This document shows positions 1 through 8,339 of a DNA stretch of 64,000 nt, piece after piece. The notes under the pieces are model-generated. The model was given only the letters and a program-made list of their open reading frames with translations, did no database searches and was not told the DNA's origin. Made by a program: the position numbers and the translations under genes. Where the stretch lies: the NCBI RefSeq assembly GCF_018417535.1, contig NZ_CP070978.1, positions 1,054,001 to 1,118,000 on the forward strand, read 5' to 3'. This DNA is from Burkholderia pyrrocinia. Its GTDB lineage: Bacteria; Pseudomonadota; Gammaproteobacteria; Burkholderiales; Burkholderiaceae. Positions within the stretch are counted from its first letter, which is position 1. Every line of letters begins with the position of its first letter.

Positions 1-1098
1 AGCCCGGGCGCGGACTACTCGGTGTTCTGGTCGGCGTCGTACGTGATGCTGCACGGCGCGCCATGGCAGGCGTACGATTTCCCGACCTTCTCGCGGCTGT
101 CGGCCGGGTTGTTCCCGTATTTCCGCGGCGAAGGCTTCGTCGCCTGGCTGTACCCGCCCACCTACCTGCTGCTCGTGACGCCGCTCGCGCTGCTGCCCTA
201 TGCGATCGGCTATCCGCTGTTCGTCGCGTTCGGCATCGTCGTGTTCGGGTTCGCCGCGTGGCACATCTCGGGCCTCGGCGCGACGCCCGGCGTGCGGCGC
301 GTCGGCGCGTTCGCGCTGGTTGCCGCCCCGTGCGTGTTCGTCACCGCGATGCTCGGACAGAACGCGTTCCTGACCGCTTCGTGCGCGGCGCTGGCCGTCT
401 ACTGGGCCGACCGGCGGCCGATGTGGGCCGGCCTCTGCATCGGCCTGCTGTCGGTCAAGCCGCAGATGGCGCTGCTGTTCCCGTTCGTGCTGGTCGCCGC
501 GCGCGCCTGGCGCACGATCGCGTGGGCCGCGCTCGCCACCGCCGCGTTCGGCGCGTTGAGCGTGCTGGTGTGCGGCGTCGAGTCGCTGCGCCTGTTCGCC
601 GCCAGCGCAGGGCTCGCGCGGGCGCTCATTCTCGAGCATCGCGTGGTGTTCTGGTTCGCGTCGCCGACGCCGTTCGCGGCGTTCCGCCTCGCCGGCCTGC
701 CGCTCGGCGCCGCGTATGCCGCGCACGCCTGCGTCGCGGCGATCGCGATCGCGGCCGCGTGCATCGTATGGGCGCGCTCGCGCGACACCCGCGTGCGCGT
801 GGCAGTGCTGGCGGCCGCGACGCTCGCAGCGAACCCGTACGTGTGGCACTACGAGCTCGCGTGGCTCGGCATCGCGATCGCCTGCATGCTGGCGATCGGC
901 TGGCGCGACGGCTGGCTGCGCGGCGAGCAGGCCGTGATCGCGCTGATGTGGGCGCTACCGCTCTACGAATACCTGAACCCGTGGCTGCAACTGCCGCAGA
1001 TCGGCCCGGCCGTGACGCTCGCCGCCCTCTTCGTGCTGCTGCGCCGCACGCGGTCCGGCGCTCACAGCGCGAGCCGCGGCGGCACGTACACGCCGTAG
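1..1098 (+). CDS. GT87-type (DUF2029) membrane glycosyltransferase, 5' truncated
   Basis: The frame is open from the first base of the window, so the true start lies upstream and at least 365 residues are visible. The visible part starts with an aspartate-containing segment (PGADYSVFWSAS) followed by many hydrophobic helices. This is the look of the polyprenyl-phosphate-mannose-dependent GT87/DUF2029 family, whose members transfer a sugar from a lipid carrier on the outer face of the inner membrane. An SVKPQM segment and a NPYVWHYE segment near the C-terminus fit that family. The gene converges on the Tad pilus operon and its last 37 bases overlap the 3' end of the tadG-like gene. Whether it glycosylates a pilus component or a surface glycan cannot be told from here. 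Confidence 0.75.
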   Translation, partial: SPGADYSVFWSASYVMLHGAPWQAYDFPTFSRLSAGLFPYFRGEGFVAWLYPPTYLLLVTPLALLPYAIGYPLFVAFGIVVFGFAAWHISGLGATPGVRRVGAFALVAAPCVFVTAMLGQNAFLTASCAALAVYWADRRPMWAGLCIGLLSVKPQMALLFPFVLVAARAWRTIAWAALATAAFGALSVLVCGVESLRLFAASAGLARALILEHRVVFWFASPTPFAAFRLAGLPLGAAYAAHACVAAIAIAAACIVWARSRDTRVRVAVLAAATLAANPYVWHYELAWLGIAIACMLAIGWRDGWLRGEQAVIALMWALPLYEYLNPWLQLPQIGPAVTLAALFVLLRRTRSGAHSASRGGTYTP

Positions 1099-2102
1099 TA
1101 CGGCCCGACGCCGGTCGCGACGCCGGTCATCTTCACGCCGGCGACGAAGTGGCCCTGGATGTACTTGTACGTGCCCCCGAGCGACACGTCGATGTGGAAC
1201 GCCGCGAACGCGACGATCGGCACGTAGGTACTGCTCGACGTCTGCGTGACGACCGGCAGCACCACCGTCGTGCCGACCGGCACCGACGTGTAGAGCGTCG
1301 CCTTCACGCCGGTCGCAAGGTAGATGCCGTCGCCGATATTGAGCGTCGTCGGGTTGCCGGTCACCATCAGCCCGCCCATCGTCGTCGTGTCGGTCGCCGT
1401 CGACTGGAACGACGTCCACTGCCCGCCCATGCACAGCAAACCGTAGGTCTGGCCGTTCGTGATCGAGAACTCGTACGGCAAGCCCGTCAGCGGATTGATC
1501 AGCGGCTGGTTGGTCACCGCGTTCCAGTACTGGTTGTACACGCACTGGTCGATCGCGACCGGAAACAGTCCGCCGGCCGCCACGCCGCCCGGTGCAGCCA
1601 GCACGGCCACCGCGGTCGCGCTGCCGGAGGCGCCGGGAATCCCCAGCAGCCCGCCGAGCAGCAGCGGAATCGAGCCGCCGTTCACGCCCGGCGCGCGCGA
1701 CACGGTGACCTGCACGGCCGGTACGTCGTACGCGCCGGGCGTGATGGTCGTCGCCTGCATGGATGCGGGGCTGCGCGTCACGTTCCAGTAGCCGGTGGTC
1801 ACCGTGCCGGTCGACAGCGCGGCGCCGGCCGCCGAATGCTGCGCGATCACGCCGTTTGCCGCAGGCGCGGCCTGCGACCAGTTCAGCGCACCGCCGCTCG
1901 GCGACATCATCGCGTCGGCTCCCGCGAGCGCGGCCGCGTCGGCGGCGTTCTGCAACTGGTTGCGCACCGTGGCCACCCACGCGACGTCGATCGCCAACGC
2001 GCCGAACGACAGCAGCGGAATCAGGAACAGCAGGAAGAACAGCGCGACCGAGCCGCGCTGCCGCGCGGGGCCGAGCGGTCGCGTGTCGCCCGCGTCATTC
2101 AT
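1062..2102 (-). CDS. tadG: TadG-like pilus assembly protein
   Basis: Protein of 346 residues. After a short basic N-terminus with RQRGSVALFF there is one long hydrophobic helix (about residues 15-45), then QLQNAADAAALAGAD, the typical signature of TadE/TadG-like (Flp pilus Tad-domain) proteins. The rest is a Thr/Gly/Val-rich periplasmic part with a few cysteines (CVYNQYW, LLCMGGQW). TadG-like proteins are anchored in the inner membrane and are thought to act as minor pseudopilins or connectors in Flp pilus assembly. The ATG at 2102 overlaps the end of tadE by 8 bases, so it is the last gene of the operon and is probably translationally coupled. It is shorter than TadG proteins that carry a von Willebrand domain; no such domain is apparent. 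Confidence 0.75.
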   Translation of the reverse strand: MNDAGDTRPLGPARQRGSVALFFLLFLIPLLSFGALAIDVAWVATVRNQLQNAADAAALAGADAMMSPSGGALNWSQAAPAANGVIAQHSAAGAALSTGTVTTGYWNVTRSPASMQATTITPGAYDVPAVQVTVSRAPGVNGGSIPLLLGGLLGIPGASGSATAVAVLAAPGGVAAGGLFPVAIDQCVYNQYWNAVTNQPLINPLTGLPYEFSITNGQTYGLLCMGGQWTSFQSTATDTTTMGGLMVTGNPTTLNIGDGIYLATGVKATLYTSVPVGTTVVLPVVTQTSSSTYVPIVAFAAFHIDVSLGGTYKYIQGHFVAGVKMTGVATGVGPYYGVYVPPRLAL

Positions 2103-2523
2103 AAAGCATCACCGAGGTGGCCGAGACCGTCACCGGGCCGGTCAGCGCGCTGAACGCGGAACCCAGCACCATCCCCGAATATGTGTAGGTCACCGTCACC
2201 GTCAGCGCGGTGCCCGCCGTCGTGCCGTTCGCCTGGCTCACGGTCACGGCCGGCGTCGTCGCGGTGCCGCCGGTGATCAGGCTGTTTTGCATATAGTTCT
2301 GCGCGACGTTGGCGATCTGCGTCGTGGTCAGCATCGGCACGCGCAGCATGACGCCGGCGCGCGCGGCCTCGCGGCTCGCGTTCGTGATGACGGCCTTGTC
2401 GCACAGGATCAGGCTCGTGTCGATGATGCCGATCAGCACCATCAGCAGGAACGGCAGCATCAGCACGAATTCGAGGGACACGACGCCGCGCGCGCGGCGG
2501 GCGCCCGTCGCCCCACGTGTCAT
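2095..2523 (-). CDS. tadE: TadE-like minor pseudopilin
   Basis: Protein of 142 residues starting MTRGATG. The N-terminus has the TadE signature: RGVVSLEFVLMLPFLL, a hydrophobic helix, then NASREAARAGVM. In TadE and TadF the prepilin peptidase cuts just ahead of a Glu-containing hydrophobic segment; the Glu in SLEF would be the equivalent residue. The remainder is a Thr/Val-rich periplasmic domain (TYTYSGMVLG). The frame is open much further upstream, but the ATG at 2523 was chosen because it overlaps the tadD stop as ATGA and places the signature directly at the N-terminus. It overlaps the following tadG-like gene by 8 bases. Confidence 0.85.
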   Translation of the reverse strand: MTRGATGARRARGVVSLEFVLMLPFLLMVLIGIIDTSLILCDKAVITNASREAARAGVMLRVPMLTTTQIANVAQNYMQNSLITGGTATTPAVTVSQANGTTAGTALTVTVTYTYSGMVLGSAFSALTGPVTVSATSVMLYE

Positions 2524-3380
2524 TTTGCGGCCCCCACGCCCGGCGGCGCGACGCCCGACTCCAGCGCCGCGCCCGACAGCGGCGGCCCGCCGCCGGCAGC
2601 CCCGCGCGACGCGAGTCGCGCGCGCACCGCCTGGTAGAAGCGCAGGTTGTCGGCCACCGCCGACGCGGGCAGATCCGCGGACAGCAGCTTCTTCGCCGAA
2701 TCGGTGTTGCCGAGCACCCCATACGCGAACGCGAGGTTCTGGCGCGCCTGCCACGGCGCATCGGGCAGCCCCGCGACGTCGAGCAGCACGTTCACGCCCT
2801 CGCGCGGCCGGTTGCTCAGCACGAGCGACAGCCCGAGATCGATGCGCAGCCCCTGCGCGTCCGGGTGCGCGCGCAGCGCGTCGCGATACACGGCCTGCGC
2901 ATCCACATGGCGCCCCTGCAGGTCGAGCACGGTGCCGAGCCCTTCCGCCGCGAGCGGATGGTCCGGCTGCGCGGCCAGCAGGTCGCGATAGCGCTGCGCG
3001 GCTTCGTCGAGCCGGCGCTGTCGCAACGCGACGCGCGCGAGCCCGAGCCGCGGGCCGAGCTCCGCGGGCGACTGCCGCTGCGCTTCCTCATAGAGGATCC
3101 GCGCGCGTTCCAGGTCGCCGGCGCGATAGTTGACGTCGCCGAGCCCCAGCCGCGCCGCGAGCGAATCGGGATGTCGGGCGAGCACCTTCTCGTACAGCGT
3201 CGACGCGAGATCGACGTTGCCGCCGGCGAGCGCGCTGTCCGCGATGCGCAGTTCGGCCTGCGGGTCGTCGCTCTTGTGCGACAGCACCGGCCGTGTCTGG
3301 ACGCCCGGCGCGCCGCAGCCGCCGGCCAGCACCGGCAGCACGGCCGCGAGCGCGAGCGCGCGTACGACGGATCGTGTCAT
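2520..3380 (-). CDS. tadD: TadD, TPR lipoprotein of Flp pilus assembly
   Basis: Protein of 286 residues. It begins with a short signal sequence ending in a lipobox-like stretch (VLAGGCGAPG), so it is probably a lipoprotein with the Cys near residue 21. The body consists of tetratricopeptide repeats, for example LYEKVLARHPDSLAARLGLG and YRDLLAAQPDHPLAAEGLG, each about 34 residues. TadD is needed for secretin and pilus assembly in Tad systems, most likely as a pilotin-like scaffold. The ATG at 3380 overlaps the tadC stop by ATGA, and the tadD stop overlaps the tadE start in the same way. Confidence 0.85.
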   Translation of the reverse strand: MTRSVVRALALAAVLPVLAGGCGAPGVQTRPVLSHKSDDPQAELRIADSALAGGNVDLASTLYEKVLARHPDSLAARLGLGDVNYRAGDLERARILYEEAQRQSPAELGPRLGLARVALRQRRLDEAAQRYRDLLAAQPDHPLAAEGLGTVLDLQGRHVDAQAVYRDALRAHPDAQGLRIDLGLSLVLSNRPREGVNVLLDVAGLPDAPWQARQNLAFAYGVLGNTDSAKKLLSADLPASAVADNLRFYQAVRARLASRGAAGGGPPLSGAALESGVAPPGVGAAK

Positions 3381-4321
3381 TTGAATACCTCGAGCAGGCG
3401 GATCGCCGCCGGGCCTGCCGCGATCAGGCAGACCGTCGGCAGGATGAACAGCATCATCGGCAGCGTGATCTTCGGCGCGAGCTTCGCGGCCTTTTCCTCG
3501 AGCGCGACGATCTGCTCGGTGCGCTCGGTGCGCGACAGGGTTCGCAGCGCCTGCGTGATCGGCGTGCCGAACCGCTGCGACTGCGTGAGCGTCGTCGCGA
3601 GCGAGCGCGCCGACGCGAAATCGACGCGCGTCGCGAAATGCATGAGCGTCGCGGACACGTTGCCGCTCAGCGTGAGCTCGTCCGCGCACACCGTCAGCTC
3701 GTCGGCAAGCGGCGGGCAGATACGCGCCAGTTCGTGCGCGACACGCCGGATGCCTGAAGCGAGACTGTTGCCGGCCATCGTGCAGATCACGAGCAGGTCG
3801 AGCGCGTCCGGAAAGCACGCGGCGATGATCCGCCGCCGCCGCCGGATCATCGCGCCGAGCACGTACTCGGGCACGATCACGCCGATCACGAACGCGGCGA
3901 CCATCGCCAGCGCGCGGATCACGAAGTATTCGCCGAAGCGCGGGATGAACGGGCTGAACACGATCGCGACGCCCGCGAACAGCACGCCGCAGCTCAGCTT
4001 GATGCCGATCATCGACGACACCGCGCGGCGGTCGCGAAAGCCCGCGCGCGCCAATTGCAGGCCGAGCTTCACGCGCTGCATCGGGTCGAGCACCGGCAGC
4101 CGCTCGCCGAGCTGCGCGAGCCGGCGCGTCAGGCCCTGGCGAACCTCGTCCGGCTGCAGCCGCCCCGCCGATAGCGACGGCGCGCGCTGTCCGGCCGCCT
4201 GCTGCACGCGCGCGGCAATGCGCCGGCGCGTGCCGCCGCCTGGCGTGGCGAGCGCCACGCCGACGCAGGCGAGCAACAGCAGCAGTTCAAGGCCACGGGC
4301 GGCCAGCATCGACATCGTCAT
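3377..4321 (-). CDS. tadC: TadC, inner-membrane platform protein (T2SSF domain)
   Basis: Protein of 314 residues with the GspF/T2SSF arrangement: one hydrophobic segment at the N-terminus, a pair of membrane helices around residues 105-165, the cytoplasmic domain with FPDALDLLVICTMAGNSL, and a C-terminal helix (LPMMLFILPTVCLIAAGPA). TadC pairs with TadB to form the inner-membrane platform on which the TadA motor acts. The start at 4321 (MTMSMLAARG) overlaps the tadB stop by ATGA; an in-frame ATG two codons later is an alternative. Confidence 0.9.
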   Translation of the reverse strand: MTMSMLAARGLELLLLLACVGVALATPGGGTRRRIAARVQQAAGQRAPSLSAGRLQPDEVRQGLTRRLAQLGERLPVLDPMQRVKLGLQLARAGFRDRRAVSSMIGIKLSCGVLFAGVAIVFSPFIPRFGEYFVIRALAMVAAFVIGVIVPEYVLGAMIRRRRRIIAACFPDALDLLVICTMAGNSLASGIRRVAHELARICPPLADELTVCADELTLSGNVSATLMHFATRVDFASARSLATTLTQSQRFGTPITQALRTLSRTERTEQIVALEEKAAKLAPKITLPMMLFILPTVCLIAAGPAAIRLLEVFK

Positions 4322-5295
4322 CGTGCGGTGTCCAGTTTCGAGATCTTGCGGATCGTCAGCAGCCCGACCGTCAACAGCCCGGCGGCGATCGTCAGCATCA
4401 TGTTGCCGGCGTGCGTCTTGAACAGTAGCATCACGTAGGCGCGATTCACGAGGAACAGCGCGCCGATCATCACGAACGGCACCGCCGAAATGATCTTCGT
4501 CGTGATCCGCCCTTCGGCGGTCAGCGCGCGGGTCTTCAGGCGGATGTCGCGGCGCGTGCGGATGATGCTCGACAGTTCGTCGAGCGTCTCGCCGAGGCTG
4601 CCGCCGGTTTCGCGCTGCAGCAGCAGGTAGACGGTGAAGAACGAGAAGTCCGCGATCATCAACCGGTCCGCCGCCTGCGTCAGCACATCCTTGAGATCCG
4701 CGCCCAACCTCAGGCTGTCGCCCATCGTGCGGAACGTCGAACGCACCGGCTCGGCCGCGCCGTCGCCGACCATACTGATCGCCTGCGTGACCGGAATGCC
4801 CGCGCGCACGGCCCGCACGATCAGGTCGATCGCGTCCGGGAACGCCTCCAGAAAGCGGATCCGGAAATGGTCGACCAGTGCGCGGTAGCTGGCGCGCATC
4901 GCGACCAGCGGCAGCGCGACGTAGATCAGCGGGCGCAGCACGCCCGGCGGCCCGATCAGCTTTACCGCGACGATCGCCGCGATCATGCCGGCCACCGTGC
5001 TGGCAACGACGATCCGCATGCCGCCTTCGCCGCCCACCGCGCGCACGCGCGTCACGTAGCGCTGCAGCCACGCGCGCACGCGGCTTTGCCGGCGTTCGAG
5101 GTTGAACAGCGCGACGCCCGACCCGTCGGCCGCGCCCGCATCGCGGCCCGCGAGCAACGGCGACAGGCGCCGCATCCGCTCGCGAACGCGGCGCGCCGGC
5201 GTGCGGCGCGCGCGATCGAGCAGCGACGACAGCGCGAGCCCGATCCCGAGGATCACGACGAACGCGCCCGCCGCGAACAGGTCGGCGGCCCTCAT
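4318..5295 (-). CDS. tadB: TadB, inner-membrane platform protein (T2SSF domain)
   Basis: Protein of 325 residues starting MRAADLFAAGAFVVILG, with an N-terminal membrane helix, a central helix pair, the T2SSF signature (FPDAIDLIVRAVRAGIPV, then LLLQRETGGSLGETLDEL) and two helices at the C-terminus. It is the partner of TadC in the Flp pilus platform. The arrangement tadA-tadB-tadC is the conserved core of Tad loci. The ATG at 5295 overlaps the tadA stop by ATGA. Confidence 0.9.
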   Translation of the reverse strand: MRAADLFAAGAFVVILGIGLALSSLLDRARRTPARRVRERMRRLSPLLAGRDAGAADGSGVALFNLERRQSRVRAWLQRYVTRVRAVGGEGGMRIVVASTVAGMIAAIVAVKLIGPPGVLRPLIYVALPLVAMRASYRALVDHFRIRFLEAFPDAIDLIVRAVRAGIPVTQAISMVGDGAAEPVRSTFRTMGDSLRLGADLKDVLTQAADRLMIADFSFFTVYLLLQRETGGSLGETLDELSSIIRTRRDIRLKTRALTAEGRITTKIISAVPFVMIGALFLVNRAYVMLLFKTHAGNMMLTIAAGLLTVGLLTIRKISKLDTAR

Positions 5296-6698
5296 GGCCG
5301 GAATACCTCGGCGAGCGCATCCTCCTGGCCGTAGTACGCGGCGCGCGCCGCGAACGCCGGCCGCAGCGACGACGCGTCGAACACGCCCTTGACCGCGTCG
5401 CGTGTCGTGTCGCCTTCCTGGCGGAACGCGAACAGGTCCTGCGTGATGACCACCTCGCCCTCCATCCCGACGATCTCGGTGATCCGCGTGACGCGCCGCA
5501 CGCCGTCGCGCATCCGCTCGACCTGCACGAACAGGTGCACGGCGCTCGCGATCTGGCGCCGGATCGACAGCAGTTGCAGGTTCGCGTTCGCCATCATGAC
5601 CATGCTCTCGAGCCGGCTGATCGCGTCGCGCGGCGAGTTCGCATGGATCGTCGTCATCGAGCCGTCGTGGCCGGTATTCATCGCCTGCAGCACGTCGAAC
5701 GCCTCCGGGCCGCGAATCTCGCCGAGGATGATGCGGTCGGGCCGCATCCGCAGCGCGTTGCGCACGAGGTCGCGCTGCGAGATTCCGCCGAGCCCCTCGG
5801 TATTCTCCGGCCGCGTCTCGAGGCTGACGACGTGCGGCTGCAGCAGTTGCAGCTCGGCCGCGTCCTCGATCGTCACGATCCGTTCGTGCTGCTCGATGTG
5901 CTGCGACAGCGCGTTGAGCATCGTCGTCTTGCCCGAGCCGGTGCCGCCCGAGATCACGATGTTCATGCGGCACGAACACGCCACCTTCAGCATCTGCAGC
6001 ATCGGATGCGAGATGTTGCCCTGATGCGCCATCCGCGCGAGCGTGATGTCGCGCTTCGCGAACTTGCGGATCGAGATCGACGGGCCGCGCAGCGCGATCG
6101 GCGGCAGCACGACGTTCACGCGGCTGCCGTCGGCGAGACGCGCGTCGACCATCGGGCTGCTCTCGTCGACGCGCCGGCCCACCGCCGCCGCGATCCGCTG
6201 CGCGACGCTCGTCACGTGCGCGTCGTCGCGAAACTTCAGCGACGTGAGCTCGAGCCGGCCCGCGCGCTCGACGTAGACCTGGTCGGGCCCGTTGACAAGG
6301 ATGTCGGTCACGGTTTCGTCGGCGAGCAGCGGCTCGATCGGCCCGACGCCGAACATGTCGTTCAGGATCGCGTCGACGATCAGCACCTGCTCGCCGGCCG
6401 TGATCTTCAGGCGCTCGCGCTCGACCGTGTGCGCCGCCACCTGCTCGATGCCCGCGCGCACTTCGTCGCGCGTCTTCATCAGCGCCGCCGACATGTTCAT
6501 CGACGCGAATACCGCGGTGCGGATCGCGTCGAACTTGCCGGAGCGGATCAGCGCCTCGTGGGTGTCGGCGGCCGCGGGCGGGCGGGTCGGCGGCGGCGCA
6601 GGCACAACCGCCGGCGGCGGCGCCGGCGTGCGCGGTGCCGCGGGCGAGGCGGCCGGCGCGGGGTCCGGCAACGGCCGGTTTCGGTTTCCGAACGTCAC
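5292..6698 (-). CDS. tadA: TadA/CpaF secretion ATPase
   Basis: Protein of 468 residues. A proline-rich N-terminal stretch (about residues 10-45) precedes the CpaF-type ATPase domain. Walker A GGTGSGKT lies near residues 251-258. An Asp/Glu pair follows (TIEDAAELQL), then a Walker B-like RPDRIILGEIRG and the His-box-like TTIHANSP. This hexameric ATPase powers polymerisation of Flp pilin, acting on TadB/TadC in the inner membrane. A GTG start at 6698 is preferred over the upstream ATG at 6734. It overlaps the tadZ stop as GTGA, has a GGAGG ribosome-binding site ending 8 bases upstream, and removes only non-conserved residues. Confidence 0.9.
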   Translation of the reverse strand: MTFGNRNRPLPDPAPAASPAAPRTPAPPPAVVPAPPPTRPPAAADTHEALIRSGKFDAIRTAVFASMNMSAALMKTRDEVRAGIEQVAAHTVERERLKITAGEQVLIVDAILNDMFGVGPIEPLLADETVTDILVNGPDQVYVERAGRLELTSLKFRDDAHVTSVAQRIAAAVGRRVDESSPMVDARLADGSRVNVVLPPIALRGPSISIRKFAKRDITLARMAHQGNISHPMLQMLKVACSCRMNIVISGGTGSGKTTMLNALSQHIEQHERIVTIEDAAELQLLQPHVVSLETRPENTEGLGGISQRDLVRNALRMRPDRIILGEIRGPEAFDVLQAMNTGHDGSMTTIHANSPRDAISRLESMVMMANANLQLLSIRRQIASAVHLFVQVERMRDGVRRVTRITEIVGMEGEVVITQDLFAFRQEGDTTRDAVKGVFDASSLRPAFAARAAYYGQEDALAEVFRP

Positions 6699-7918
6699 GA
6701 TCCTTTCCTCCACTTGACGAAGCGCGCGTACCACGGTTCGGCGATGACCATCGGTTCACCGGTGATGCCATTCGCGAGTTGCAGGATCCCGTCCAGGAAG
6801 CCGTGGGGCTTCGCGCCTTCGATCGGCTCGCCGAGGTTCTCGGCGACCGCGAGCGTCTGCGGCTCGTGCGGTAGCTCGCGCAGCGTCGCGCCGCCGAACG
6901 CCTCCGCGAAATCGGCCCGCTCGACGCGGCCCGCGACCGGCGCGAGCGGATTGTTCAGCACCATCGACAGCTGCCGCTCGCCCGGCAACTCCTGCACGAA
7001 GCGCGCGAGCCGCGCGGATTCGTACGCGGCGTGCACCGAGCGGTCGGCGACGATGTAGACGAGATCGGACGCCTCGAGCGCATCCTCGAACAGCTTGCCG
7101 GCGCCGCTGCCGACGTCGAACAGCACGTAGTGGAAGCGGTCCTTCAGCATGTCGACCAGGCGCGCGACCGCCCCGTCGCTCAGCGGCACGTCGGCGCCGT
7201 ACGCGAGCTCGGCCGACAGCACGTGCAGGCGGTCGCCCTTCGTGACGAACATGCGGTCGAACAGCGGATCGTCGGGACGCTGCTCCATGTTCAGCAACTC
7301 GACCAGCCCGTTGTTGCTGGATAGCCCGAGCATCGAGTTCGCGCCGCCGCCATGCAGGTTCAGGTCGATGTACGCGACGCGGCGGCGCTTCTCGCCCGCC
7401 ATGCAGCGCGCGAGGCTCACCGCGATGGTCGTCGTGCCGACGCCGCCGCGTGCGCCGACGAAGCTGACGATCTTGCCGGTGCGCACCTGCACGACCGATT
7501 CCGTCGCCGTCAGCGCACGCCGCATCAGCTCGACGGTCAGCGGCTTGACGATGTAGTCCTGCACGCCGATGCCGAGCAGGTTGCGAAACAGTCCGACGTC
7601 GTTCTGCGTGCCGATCGCGACGACCCGCACCGACGGATCGCACACGTCGGCGAGCCGCATCAGGTCCGACACCGGCAGCACCGAATCCGACACGTCGATG
7701 ACCAGCTGGCGCGGTGAACGCTCGTGCTGCTGCAGCAGCCGGATCGCGTCGTCGCAGGTGCCCGTCTGCAGGTGCGCACGCGCGATCGACAAATCGTACG
7801 CGACGCGCCGGATCACGTCCTCGCTGCCCGGATCGGACACCACCGCGACGAGATCCGTCGCTCCGGCGGACGCGGCGCGCTTGGCGTTCTGGCGGTCGAG
7901 GACATTCATGGGTGGCAT
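6695..7918 (-). CDS. tadZ: TadZ/CpaE, ParA/MinD-like pilus localisation ATPase
   Basis: Protein of up to 407 residues (406 with an ATG three codons later at 7909 would be 404; neither site has a strong ribosome-binding sequence). The first ~140 residues resemble an atypical receiver domain (VIDVSDSVLPVSDL, QDYIVKPLTVELM). A deviant Walker A GARGGVGTTT lies at residues 155-164 with a ParA/MinD-like fold after it (YIDLNLHGG, VLFDVGSGAG). In TadZ proteins the usual signature lysine is lost; here the position reads Arg. The protein marks the cell pole or assembly site for the Tad machine. The gene sits between the cpaD-like lipoprotein and tadA, as in other Tad loci. Confidence 0.85.
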   Translation of the reverse strand: MPPMNVLDRQNAKRAASAGATDLVAVVSDPGSEDVIRRVAYDLSIARAHLQTGTCDDAIRLLQQHERSPRQLVIDVSDSVLPVSDLMRLADVCDPSVRVVAIGTQNDVGLFRNLLGIGVQDYIVKPLTVELMRRALTATESVVQVRTGKIVSFVGARGGVGTTTIAVSLARCMAGEKRRRVAYIDLNLHGGGANSMLGLSSNNGLVELLNMEQRPDDPLFDRMFVTKGDRLHVLSAELAYGADVPLSDGAVARLVDMLKDRFHYVLFDVGSGAGKLFEDALEASDLVYIVADRSVHAAYESARLARFVQELPGERQLSMVLNNPLAPVAGRVERADFAEAFGGATLRELPHEPQTLAVAENLGEPIEGAKPHGFLDGILQLANGITGEPMVIAEPWYARFVKWRKGS

Positions 7919-7940
7919 CGCGATGGCATCGGGAATCGGT

Positions 7941-8324
7941 TCAATGGCCGGGCGAGCCGGTCGTCGTCAGCGTCTTGCCGGGCGTCGGCTGCTTCACGCG
8001 ATCCTCGACGTAGCGGCGCACCGCGCCGGCCGCGACTTCCGCGTCGGCGCCGCCGTACGGCACGGGCGCGACGAGATCCTGCGGCCGCGCGAGCATGGTC
8101 GCGAGGTTCGTGTAGGTCGCGCAGCCGAACGGCACGCCCGGCCGCCCGAAGCCCGCATCGACGAGATGCGACGGCTGCATCAGCTTCGCGCAGTCGGGCG
8201 GCACCGCCTGCACGCCGTCGAAGCCGATCGACCGCGCGTCGGGCAGGTTCAGCGGCGGCGGCGCCGACATGCAGCCCGCCAGCGCCAGCGGCAACAGTGC
8301 CAGGACGGTGGTTCGAACTCGCAT
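7941..8324 (-). CDS. cpaD: CpaD-family pilus assembly lipoprotein
   Basis: Protein of 127 residues. A signal sequence ends in a lipobox (LPLALAGCMSA, Cys at about residue 18), predicting an outer-membrane lipoprotein. The core PDCAKLM followed by PFGCATYTNLATML is the hallmark of CpaD-type Tad proteins, which accompany the secretin. It is shorter than Caulobacter CpaD, keeping mainly the conserved cysteine-containing core. It lies 15 bases after the secretin gene and 22 bases before tadZ. Confidence 0.8.
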   Translation of the reverse strand: MRVRTTVLALLPLALAGCMSAPPPLNLPDARSIGFDGVQAVPPDCAKLMQPSHLVDAGFGRPGVPFGCATYTNLATMLARPQDLVAPVPYGGADAEVAAGAVRRYVEDRVKQPTPGKTLTTTGSPGH

Positions 8325-8339
8325 GGGCGCGCCTCCGAT

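Noticed and set aside
63-2153. Long plus-strand open frame of about 700 codons across the GT87 and tadG genes
   Set aside because: Arg-rich, low-hydrophobicity product typical of the shadow frame of GC-rich coding DNA; conflicts with two recognisable proteins.
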